Positions 1 to 6,879 of a stretch of DNA of 9,223 bases are shown here, piece by piece (positions within the stretch are counted from its first letter, which is position 1; every line of letters starts with the position of its first letter). Location: the NCBI GenBank assembly GCA_019308525.1, contig JAFDIC010000129.1:1-9223 (forward strand), in the 5' to 3' direction. Source of the stretch: Deltaproteobacteria bacterium (GTDB lineage Bacteria; Desulfobacterota; DSM-4660; Desulfatiglandales; HGW-15). Position numbers and translations under genes: made by a program. The notes under the pieces are model-generated. The model did no database searches and was not told the DNA's origin. It was given only the letters and a program-made list of their open reading frames with translations.

Positions 1-1
1 A

Positions 2-1399
2 TGGGGCGACCCAAATAATCTGGAAAGGTTCCTGGCTCATGTCTCAGGCCGCTCCCATAGGGCCGTCTACGTCTTTAGCAGGACGCCCGCTGAATACATG
101 TTGAGGGGGAAGGAGACGGCCCGGTTCATAGTTTCCCAGTTTGGTGTCCTGTTGCTACTTGCCGGCTGGGGCTGGATTAGGTTGCCATCATTTCGGTGGA
201 AGCTTTTTTTTGGCCTGGTGGTCGTGTTTGATGTCTTTTACACGGTCTTTCTGAACATCATATCTCTCGAGATAACGGCCTTCAATTTGCCTACCACCCT
301 GGTCATAGCGGTACTTTGCGGACACGGCATTACTGGGGTGGCAGAGGTGCTGGAAAAGGGCAGGCCGGTCCACTCCAACATCCGCGGCGTCGTTAGGGCG
401 GCATTCTTTGCCGTGCCCGCGATTTTCCTTGTACTCAATTTTGGTGCTTGCAACCAGAGTCGGAACTACACGGCATATGAACATGCCCTTAATATCTTCA
501 GAACGACCGGGAGCAGGGATATTGTCTTTATGAATGGAGATAACTACGTTTTCCCAATTCTCTACGGGCGAATCGTGGAGAAGATTGGGGAAGATATGGC
601 CATATTCGACAGGAACAATATCATTTTCAAGTGGCTTGGCGAGGATGAGAAGGTCGTTGCCTACAGTGAAGAATGGAAGGATCTCAGGAGGAAAAGGGAA
701 CGGGAGGTGATAAGGGGCAGAGGAAACAGGGACGTATACTACGCGGTTTTCGGTCCCTACGCAATTGGTCTTCCAGAGGGCTTTGACCTGGTTTCCTACG
801 GCGTGCTGCACAGGGTAGTTGAAAGCGGAAGGATCGAGGAAATCCCGGGACTGGACAGTGTGTGGAAATATTACGCGAAGGAGAGTTTCTATGAAGAGTT
901 CCAGAGGGATTTCATGACCAGGGAAGTGGCAGCATATTATCATTTCAACAGGGGAAAGGCCCTTTTCCATTCAGGAGACATCCAGAGGGGAGTGAAAACC
1001 ATCATGCTCGCCTCAGAGATCGGTTTCGATGATGATCTCATTCATAATGATATTGCCATTTTTTTCATCGACAGGGGATTTATGAGAGAAGGAAGGGTGG
1101 AACTGGAAAGGGCCCTGACCTATCACGATGATCTCAGCGGCGTATACAACAACTGGGGATACTATTATCACAAGCTGGGCGACTATGAAAGATCATCGGA
1201 ATATCTTGAAAAGGCGGTTGAGCTAAAGCCCGATGATATCGGCTACCTTAACAACCTGGGGTTTGCCCTGCTCAAGGCCGGCAAGAAAGAAGAAGCCCGA
1301 AAAGTATACCGAAGGTCCCTGGAGATGAAGCCAAATCAGCCGGATGTCGTTGCGTTCATAGAGAAAAGCGGCTTACAGTTGCTCAAGGCTGAAGAATGA
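2..1399 (+). CDS. DUF2723 (TMEM260-like) membrane glycosyltransferase with C-terminal TPRs, 5'-truncated by window edge
   Basis: The reading frame is open from base 2, so the ATG at 98 is internal and the true start lies upstream. Seen: the first visible residues are WGDPNNLERFLAHVSG, matching the W-G-[DN]-P...F..HV signature of DUF2723 proteins (human TMEM260 family). About four hydrophobic segments follow (visible residues roughly 42-61, 67-88, 92-117 and 129-149). After them comes an extracytoplasmic part with the family-typical N-G-D-N...FP..Y motif near residues 178-190, then about four TPR-like helix pairs encoded by roughly 931-1370; the last two (GDYERSSEYLEKAVELKPDD and GKKEEARKVYRRSLEMKPNQ) are clear. 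Known: TMEM260 is an ER protein O-mannosyltransferase of GT-C type, while its bacterial relatives are mostly uncharacterised. Inference: transfer of a lipid-linked sugar to a protein or glycan outside the cytoplasm, with the TPRs binding a partner or substrate. The N-terminal membrane segments and any catalytic acidic residues are missing from the window. Confidence 0.88.
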   Translation, partial: WGDPNNLERFLAHVSGRSHRAVYVFSRTPAEYMLRGKETARFIVSQFGVLLLLAGWGWIRLPSFRWKLFFGLVVVFDVFYTVFLNIISLEITAFNLPTTLVIAVLCGHGITGVAEVLEKGRPVHSNIRGVVRAAFFAVPAIFLVLNFGACNQSRNYTAYEHALNIFRTTGSRDIVFMNGDNYVFPILYGRIVEKIGEDMAIFDRNNIIFKWLGEDEKVVAYSEEWKDLRRKREREVIRGRGNRDVYYAVFGPYAIGLPEGFDLVSYGVLHRVVESGRIEEIPGLDSVWKYYAKESFYEEFQRDFMTREVAAYYHFNRGKALFHSGDIQRGVKTIMLASEIGFDDDLIHNDIAIFFIDRGFMREGRVELERALTYHDDLSGVYNNWGYYYHKLGDYERSSEYLEKAVELKPDDIGYLNNLGFALLKAGKKEEARKVYRRSLEMKPNQPDVVAFIEKSGLQLLKAEE

Positions 1400-1440
1400 G
1401 GAAGGTCCTGGGCCAATCGGATCCATTTACCATTGAAAAA

Positions 1441-1446
1441 AGGGAG
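1441..1446 (+). promoter_or_regulatory. Shine-Dalgarno site for the GT2 gene
   Basis: AGGGAG lies 4 bases before ATG 1451 and 10 bases before the in-frame ATG 1457, so either could be used. A TTG at 1433 lies upstream of this site and is therefore an unlikely start. The 51-base gap 1400-1450 shows no convincing promoter or terminator. Confidence 0.55.
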
Positions 1447-1450
1447 ACAT

Positions 1451-2164
1451 ATGGAAATGGTCAAGAATTACGATTTCAGCGGCAAGCTCTCAGTGATAAT
1501 GCCGGTCTATAACGAGGCCGGGACCCTATTGGAAATCATAAGAAGGGTTGAGGCCGTTGAACTGGAAAAAGAGATCATAATTGTTGACGATGGCTCTACT
1601 GATGGGACCACGGACATCATAGAGCGGCTACCCCATGGCAATATCAAGAGGATCTATCACCGAGACAACTTGGGCAAAGGGGCAGCAATAAGAACGGCTA
1701 TCCCGCACGTTACCGGTGATGTTGTTGTCTTTCAGGATGCTGATTTGGAGTATGACCCTAGGGAGTATTTAGAACTCATCCAGCCCATAGCGGATGGTTT
1801 CGCGGATGCTGTATTCGGTTCAAGATTGTCAGGGGGAAGGCCGCAGCGGGTCTTTATGTTTTGGCACCTGATAGGGAACCGTTTCTTGAATTTGCTAACA
1901 AACATCCTTTTCAATACAACTCTTTCGGATATGGAGACCTGTTACAAGATGATGAGGACGGAAATACTGAAGGGCATACCATTGAAAAGCGATACATTTA
2001 ACATTGAGCCAGAAATCACAGCCAAATTATTGAAGAGGAAATTGAGGATCTATGAGATGCCCATCTCCTATTATGGCAGAACCTATGGGGAGGGTAAAAA
2101 GATAAATTGGAAACACGGAATTGGGGCTATGTGGAGCCTGTTCCGTTACAGGATCTTTGACTGA
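1451..2164 (+). CDS. GT2 glycosyltransferase, polyprenyl-phosphate sugar (DPM-synthase-like) synthase
   Basis: Encodes 237 residues from ATG 1451; ATG 1457 is the alternative. Seen: the GT-A fold begins with LSVIMPVYNE (residues 13-22). The nucleotide-binding DDGSTDG is at 46-52, NLGKGAA at 73-79, and the metal-binding D-A-D is in QDADLEYDP at 95-103. G-S-R at 123-125 starts the acceptor loop, and DMETCYK at 160-166 is a typical late motif of this group. There is no C-terminal membrane pair, so it is probably peripheral to the inner membrane, like short DPM1-type enzymes. Known: this group moves a sugar (often mannose or glucose) from a nucleotide donor to polyprenyl or dolichyl phosphate. 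Inference: it supplies the lipid-linked donor for the GT-C-type proteins encoded around it. The sugar cannot be read from sequence. The position after D-A-D-L is Glu, where some DPM synthases have Gln. Confidence 0.9.
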   Translation: MEMVKNYDFSGKLSVIMPVYNEAGTLLEIIRRVEAVELEKEIIIVDDGSTDGTTDIIERLPHGNIKRIYHRDNLGKGAAIRTAIPHVTGDVVVFQDADLEYDPREYLELIQPIADGFADAVFGSRLSGGRPQRVFMFWHLIGNRFLNLLTNILFNTTLSDMETCYKMMRTEILKGIPLKSDTFNIEPEITAKLLKRKLRIYEMPISYYGRTYGEGKKINWKHGIGAMWSLFRYRIFD

Positions 2165-2190
2165 CAGGAGGGCTTCCCATCCCTGGAGAA

Positions 2191-3585
2191 ATGAAAATAT
2201 TACTAGTAAGACCCTTTGGCGTCAGCGATGAGGTGATCCCGCCGATTTCGCTAGGTTGGTTGGCCACTCAGATCAGGGATCAATCCAGGGTAGAGATACT
2301 GGATGCCTTGAGGTTGCGAATACGCGGGGAGACTATCGCTGAAATGATCCGAAAGAATGATATAGATGTGGTGGGATTTCAAGTTTGGACAAAGGATTTA
2401 CGCCGGGTCAAGCTCCTTTCAAAGGCCATAAAATCAAGACGCCCCGGGACAAAGATCATAGTCGGGGGATGCCATCCAACCGTGCTTCCAGAAGAAACCA
2501 TGAGGTTTTTTGGAGACACTATAGATTTTGCCTTTCAGGGTGAGGGGGAAATCGGATTCAAGTTGTTTTTGGATGCCTTGTCTTCTGATATGAACTCGAA
2601 GAATTTCGAGGGCATACCAGGGCTGGTATGGAAGGAAGACCGCCAAATCCGAATAAACAGAAATGGATTCATTCAAGATCTGGACAAGGTCGGCTTTCCA
2701 GCCTGGGACCTAATGCCGCCTTCAATCTATCCCAGGGCCCCCCACGGCGCATTCTATAAGAATTTCCCCATTGCGCCGATCATTGTGACCCGAGGTTGTC
2801 CCTACCCCTGCACCTTCTGTTCCGCAAGGTCTATTTCCGGAAACAAGATCAGAACCAGGTCCGTGGAGAGTGTGATTGAAGAGTTATCCATGCTCCGGGG
2901 GAAATTTGGTGTCCGCGAATTCCACATAGAGGATGATAACTTTACACTGAACAGGGAGTTTGTCGAAAGCTTCTGTGAATCGCTTTTGAGGAAAGACATC
3001 AGGATGACGTGGGGCTTTCCCAATGGCATCCGTTTGGATACTGTGGACAGGGCTCTCTTTAAACTCATGAAAAGGGCAGGGTGTTATGCATTGAACTTTG
3101 GAATCGAGTCCGGTTCGCCCAGGATCCTCAAAATGATAGAAAAGAAGGTTCATTTGGAACAGATCCGAGAACAACTGACACTAGCCAAGGAAGAAGGATT
3201 TGATATCGGGGGATTCTTTATCCTGGGTTTTCCCACTGAAACCAGGGAGGAGATGGAAGAGACCATATCCTTTGCCCGGTCCCTTCCCCTCGATCGAATT
3301 GGCATTTCCTATTTCCAGCCTTTCCCTGGGTCTCGGATCTACGAGCAACTCCTGGATCAAGGAGAAATCGAGGAAGATTGGGCAAATCACCATCACAGCA
3401 CACTTCATGATCTCACGTACGTAACATCTTCTACAACCACCGAAGAGCTAAGGAAGATGAGGAGAAAACTCCTGGTAACTTTCTATTTCCGCCCCACGAC
3501 CTTGAAAGGGCTTTTTGGACAGGTCAGGTCCTGCTCCCAACTCTATTATATGGTAAAGAGGGGAATACGGTGGCTCAAGGCATAG
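2191..3585 (+). CDS. B12-binding domain radical SAM protein
   Basis: Encodes 464 residues starting MKILLVRPFG, the usual first strand of a cobalamin-binding domain. GGAG at 2185-2188 is only 2 bases from the ATG, and a better AGGAGG at 2166-2171 is too far away, so initiation may depend on coupling with the gene 26 bases upstream. Seen: the B12-type Rossmann domain covers about residues 1-135 and has the motif VGGCHPTVLPEE at 91-102. It lacks the DxHxxG lower-ligand motif, as is common in this class. The radical SAM core has C203-PYP-C207-TF-C210 for the [4Fe-4S] cluster, the strand NFGIESGSPRIL near 302-313 and GGFFILGFPTET near 340-351. A helical tail with TFYFRP follows. Known: relatives include methylases and ring-forming enzymes (HpnP/HpnR-like, BchE-like) with very varied substrates. 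Inference from context: modification of a sugar, lipid carrier or membrane lipid in the same glycan pathway. The substrate is unknown. Confidence 0.93.
   Translation: MKILLVRPFGVSDEVIPPISLGWLATQIRDQSRVEILDALRLRIRGETIAEMIRKNDIDVVGFQVWTKDLRRVKLLSKAIKSRRPGTKIIVGGCHPTVLPEETMRFFGDTIDFAFQGEGEIGFKLFLDALSSDMNSKNFEGIPGLVWKEDRQIRINRNGFIQDLDKVGFPAWDLMPPSIYPRAPHGAFYKNFPIAPIIVTRGCPYPCTFCSARSISGNKIRTRSVESVIEELSMLRGKFGVREFHIEDDNFTLNREFVESFCESLLRKDIRMTWGFPNGIRLDTVDRALFKLMKRAGCYALNFGIESGSPRILKMIEKKVHLEQIREQLTLAKEEGFDIGGFFILGFPTETREEMEETISFARSLPLDRIGISYFQPFPGSRIYEQLLDQGEIEEDWANHHHSTLHDLTYVTSSTTTEELRKMRRKLLVTFYFRPTTLKGLFGQVRSCSQLYYMVKRGIRWLKA
3558..3563 (+). promoter_or_regulatory. Shine-Dalgarno site supporting a GTG start
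   Basis: GAGGGG lies 6 bases before GTG 3570, inside the end of the radical SAM gene. It supports the GTG start over the later in-frame ATG at 3630, which would cut into the first membrane segment. Confidence 0.6.
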
Positions 3586-5213
3586 TTGATACATCAGATA
3601 CGAAAATCCCCAAACGCCCTGCCCTTTGGATGCTACTCTTCTTCCTGGCATTCTATTACCTGACCAATGCGGGCTGGTACAAGATCGGAGATGAAGTCGT
3701 TATGAGCGCTGTGGCAAAGCAGATCGCGCAGGAGGGGCGTATAGGAATCGAAAAAGAGCAGATCCCGCGTATAGGGCTCTATCGAGATGATTCTGTGGTT
3801 GGCCCGGACGGATCCTATTATTTCAAATGGGGTATTGGGCAATCTTTGATACAGGTGCCGTTCTATCTTCTATACCGCCTACTGACAGGTGTCCCCTTGT
3901 ACCCAAATCTGGTCGTTTCTGATTTTGATACGACCATTCTTTCAGAGCTGATGATCATCTTCCTGTGTCCTTCACTCATTTCTGCCCTGGGGTGTGTCCT
4001 GGTTTTCTTGCTGGGTGCTCGCCTGGGTTTTTCGAAATCCACCTCCCTCTTAGTGACCCTGATCTATGGCATTGCAACGCTAGCCTGGCCCTATTCCAAG
4101 TCGTTAATGTCAGAGACTGCACAGAACGTGGCACTACTGGGCTCCGTTTATGGAGCCGTCTGCTACAGGTCGAACCGCCATCGGCGATTCCTGGTCCTTT
4201 CAGGGGCCTGTATGGGATTCACCTTGCTGACAAAAGTTCTGTTGATCATTATTCTGCCCCTGATTGTCTTTTACCTGTTAGGGGTCTCCAGGTGGCGTAA
4301 GTCTCTACATGATTTGATGATATATTTTATTCCTGTTTTCCTGGTATTCGTAGGGGTCCAACTTTGGTTCAATGATCTTCGGTATGGCAGTGTCTGGAAG
4401 TTCGGGTATGATCAGGGGTTTGATGCCCTAGGCTTTTCGACACCCATTTATGTCGGCCTATGGGGTTTGTGGGCGAGTCCGGGGAAGGGCTTCTTTTTCT
4501 ACTCTCCCATCGCGATCCTGGGTTTGATATGTGCAGGGGTTTTCTATCAGAGAAAAAGAGCAGAGGCTCTCCTATTCCTGGCTATTATGGCGGCAATTAC
4601 AGTACCCCACGCTATGTGGTGCTCCTGGTCCGGAGACTGGTCATGGGGACCAAGGTTTCTGCTCCCGGTAACCCCGTATCTCATTGTTCCTGCCGGCTTC
4701 TTTTTCAGTAAATGGAAAGTAAAATCCCCTTTGACAAGGTTGGCCGTGATCTTGCTAATAATAGTCTCATTCGCAATCCAGTTACTTGGGGTGTTCGTCC
4801 ACCCCTTCTCTTTTATTCAAGCACGTACGGAAGTAGTTCGCAACCTGGTGGAAATAGACGAGTATTCCTCCAGGTCTTTGTATATTGAAGACACATTTGT
4901 CAATTTTAGTCCCCTGTTTTCCCACATAGTCGGGAACTGGTGGTTATTCAAACACATGATTTTTTCTTATGATATATGGAAAGATGTCCCCTGGAGGGTC
5001 CTGGGCGGATTTGAATTATCCACGCCAAGATGGGTGAAGGGTAACCGGACTGTTCCTTTCTGGTGGCCGATCAGTTTCTCTTTGGTTTCTCCGGATGAGA
5101 AAAACCGGATCATGCTCCTGGCCTTGGTCAATTCACTCTTAGTAATCTGGGCTGGCATGAGATTGAAGCGAATCCCTGGGGTTATAGATGAAGAGAATTT
5201 CCCCAAAACATAA
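3570..5213 (+). CDS. Polytopic GT-C-like membrane glycosyltransferase, paralog A
   Basis: Encodes 547 residues from GTG 3570 and overlaps the radical SAM gene by 16 bases. Seen: the first membrane helix (about 18-35) is followed by an outer loop with G-D-E at 40-42, in the place where ArnT/PMT-type GT-C enzymes carry their catalytic acidic residue. Then comes FKWGIGQSLIQVPFY, comparable to the P-G-x-S-L-x-x-x-P region of those enzymes. Many hydrophobic segments follow (roughly ten), with SPGKG at 303-307 and GDWSWGPRFLLP from 355, both recurrent in GT39-like membrane proteins. A distinctive block NFSPLFSHIVGNWWLFKH (445-462) and PFWWPISFS (from 496) lies before the last helix. Inference: transfer of a polyprenyl-linked sugar on the outer face of the inner membrane. 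Donor and acceptor are unknown. It is clearly homologous to the next gene, so the pair arose by tandem duplication. No tighter family name can be given from sequence alone. Confidence 0.87.
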   Translation: MAQGIVDTSDTKIPKRPALWMLLFFLAFYYLTNAGWYKIGDEVVMSAVAKQIAQEGRIGIEKEQIPRIGLYRDDSVVGPDGSYYFKWGIGQSLIQVPFYLLYRLLTGVPLYPNLVVSDFDTTILSELMIIFLCPSLISALGCVLVFLLGARLGFSKSTSLLVTLIYGIATLAWPYSKSLMSETAQNVALLGSVYGAVCYRSNRHRRFLVLSGACMGFTLLTKVLLIIILPLIVFYLLGVSRWRKSLHDLMIYFIPVFLVFVGVQLWFNDLRYGSVWKFGYDQGFDALGFSTPIYVGLWGLWASPGKGFFFYSPIAILGLICAGVFYQRKRAEALLFLAIMAAITVPHAMWCSWSGDWSWGPRFLLPVTPYLIVPAGFFFSKWKVKSPLTRLAVILLIIVSFAIQLLGVFVHPFSFIQARTEVVRNLVEIDEYSSRSLYIEDTFVNFSPLFSHIVGNWWLFKHMIFSYDIWKDVPWRVLGGFELSTPRWVKGNRTVPFWWPISFSLVSPDEKNRIMLLALVNSLLVIWAGMRLKRIPGVIDEENFPKT

Positions 5214-6879
5214 GGCGGCGCTCTACCTGTTCTTGTTCTTTGCTTCCTTCTACTACCTAACCAATGCGGGAGGATACAAGGCCGGGGATGAAAGCGTAAT
5301 GAGCGCCCTGGCGAGGCAGATGGCCTACAAGGGGAAAATCGGGTTCGACAAGACCCAGTATCCTCCCGGGGAGGATCCCTGTACCAGGGGGATAGACGGG
5401 CTCTATCATCCAAAGTGGGGGCTCGGGCAATCCCTCGTGGAGGTGCCCTTTTACTTTCTCCATCGCATTGTATGGCAGGTCGTTCCTTACGACCAAAGGC
5501 TTCCGCGGGTTTCGATAATCCACAGATTGTCGGAGATGCTGACTGTATTTATCTGTCCCTCGGTGATTTCCGCCTTGGGCTGTACACTTGTTTTTCTCTT
5601 TGGATTGCGCCTTGGTTTTTCCCGGAGAGTCTCCATTGTTCTGAGCCTGATATACGGTATTGGGACTATGGTGTGGCCCTATTCCAAGTCATTGATGTCA
5701 GAGGCCACACTGAATGTTGCCATGTTGGGGGGCGTTTATGCGACAGTCAGCTATGTATCTGACCGTAAGAAATGGTGGCTCACAGTCTCTGCACTCTGCA
5801 TGGGATTCGCCCTGATCACTAAGGTTGTATCCACCATAGTATTGTTTCCCTTGCTCGTCTATCTATTCCTGGGTGTGACTCAAAGAAGAATCGGGGACAT
5901 AGTGGTCTATTTCATCCTTCCCTACCTCCTTTTTGTGGGCTTGCAGCTATGGTACAACATGATCCGTTACGGAGACTTGCTCACGTTCGGATACGACAGG
6001 CACTGGGGGAGCCTGGGTTTCTGTACCCCCCTGTACGTGGGACTGTGGGGTCTGTTCTTGAGCCCGGGGAAGAGTTTTTTCCTCTACACTCCCATCTCGC
6101 TCCTGGGCCTGGTATCGAGCAGGGCGTTTTTCAAGAATAGAAAGGCCGAGGCGCTTCTATTCCTGGGCACCACAGCAGTGTTCACGATACCTCATTCTCT
6201 ATGGGTACTATGGGCCGGAGACTGGGCATGGGGGCCTCGATTTCTGCTGCCCATCACTCCGTACCTTGTCCTTCCAATAGGCTACTATCTGGAAAAATGG
6301 CCGAGCATTTCTCGATTAAAGAAGACCTGCGTGGGTGTGCTCATTGCTGGCTCCGTATTCGTGCAGATCCTGGGGGTTACCATACACCCCTTTTCATTCA
6401 TCGAATCACGATGGACTGTTGCTTCACGCCTCCTCAAAGAGACAAAACCATACACCTATGTGGGCACTTATGCAGAAAATGCAATGGTCAATTTCAGCCC
6501 TGTGTTTTCGCATATAGTCGGCAACTGGTGGCTATTCAAGCACTTGATCTTATCCTATGACCTATGGAAGGATGTCCCCTGGAAAGATCTGGGTGACTTT
6601 AATCTGCCCCCGCCAAAGTGGGTTAAAGACAACCGTACGATTCCTTTCTGGTGGCCGATCAGTTTTTCCATGGTCTCAGGGACGGACAAACGGTGGATCG
6701 TTCCACTTGCTCTGGCCAGCTTCTTTGCAGTGGTATGGTTTGCAGTGAGATTGAGCGGGGAAATCGCTGAGCCAAATGCACCCGTCGGGGCTCCGGGAAG
6801 AGAGTCCAGGCGAGGTGGCCTGGCAAGGCTAAAGACGCGGGGCATTAACGCAAATGTTAGAGAAAAGGATTATACTTAG
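5188..6879 (+). CDS. Polytopic GT-C-like membrane glycosyltransferase, paralog B
   Basis: Encodes 563 residues. An in-frame TAG at 5185-5187 directly precedes ATG 5188, so this is the earliest possible start; GGGG at 5178-5181 is a weak ribosome site. It overlaps paralog A by 26 bases. Seen: the same layout as paralog A, with G-D-E at 33-35, PKWGLGQSLVEVPFY, SPGKS from 292, GDWAWGPRFLLP from 344, NFSPVFSHIVGNWWLFKH at 435-452 and a following PFWWPISFS. By eye about half the residues are identical to paralog A. The main differences are the first outer loop, which here carries a Pro/Gly-rich TQYPPGEDPCTRG segment, the loop after about residue 105, and the C-terminus, which has a basic tail of about 40 residues with no counterpart in A. 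Inference: a sister transferase with a different acceptor or linkage specificity, working in the same pathway. Catalytic activity is not proven. Confidence 0.87.
   Translation: MKRISPKHKAALYLFLFFASFYYLTNAGGYKAGDESVMSALARQMAYKGKIGFDKTQYPPGEDPCTRGIDGLYHPKWGLGQSLVEVPFYFLHRIVWQVVPYDQRLPRVSIIHRLSEMLTVFICPSVISALGCTLVFLFGLRLGFSRRVSIVLSLIYGIGTMVWPYSKSLMSEATLNVAMLGGVYATVSYVSDRKKWWLTVSALCMGFALITKVVSTIVLFPLLVYLFLGVTQRRIGDIVVYFILPYLLFVGLQLWYNMIRYGDLLTFGYDRHWGSLGFCTPLYVGLWGLFLSPGKSFFLYTPISLLGLVSSRAFFKNRKAEALLFLGTTAVFTIPHSLWVLWAGDWAWGPRFLLPITPYLVLPIGYYLEKWPSISRLKKTCVGVLIAGSVFVQILGVTIHPFSFIESRWTVASRLLKETKPYTYVGTYAENAMVNFSPVFSHIVGNWWLFKHLILSYDLWKDVPWKDLGDFNLPPPKWVKDNRTIPFWWPISFSMVSGTDKRWIVPLALASFFAVVWFAVRLSGEIAEPNAPVGAPGRESRRGGLARLKTRGINANVREKDYT

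Noticed and set aside
98..100. ATG at 98 as the start of the first gene
   Set aside because: The same frame is open to base 2 and already encodes the DUF2723 WGDP signature before this ATG, so it is an internal methionine.
188..970. A 260-codon open frame on the minus strand
   Set aside because: It lies wholly antisense to the DUF2723 gene, its translation shows no recognisable domain, and the plus-strand frame has clear family motifs.
1400..1450. Possible promoter before the GT2 gene
   Set aside because: No convincing -35/-10 pair is present in this short gap, and the operon layout does not need one.
3965..4300. Overlapping plus-strand frame inside paralog A, resembling one at 5415-5762 inside paralog B
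   Set aside because: The resemblance (ALFQVVNVR versus ALFQVIDVR) follows from the nucleotide similarity of the paralogs themselves; no independent coding signal or ribosome site is seen.
4967..5413. Minus-strand frame resembling another at 6555-6845 (both contain EKLIGHQKG)
   Set aside because: These are antisense images of the conserved PFWWPISFS region in the two paralogs, not genes.
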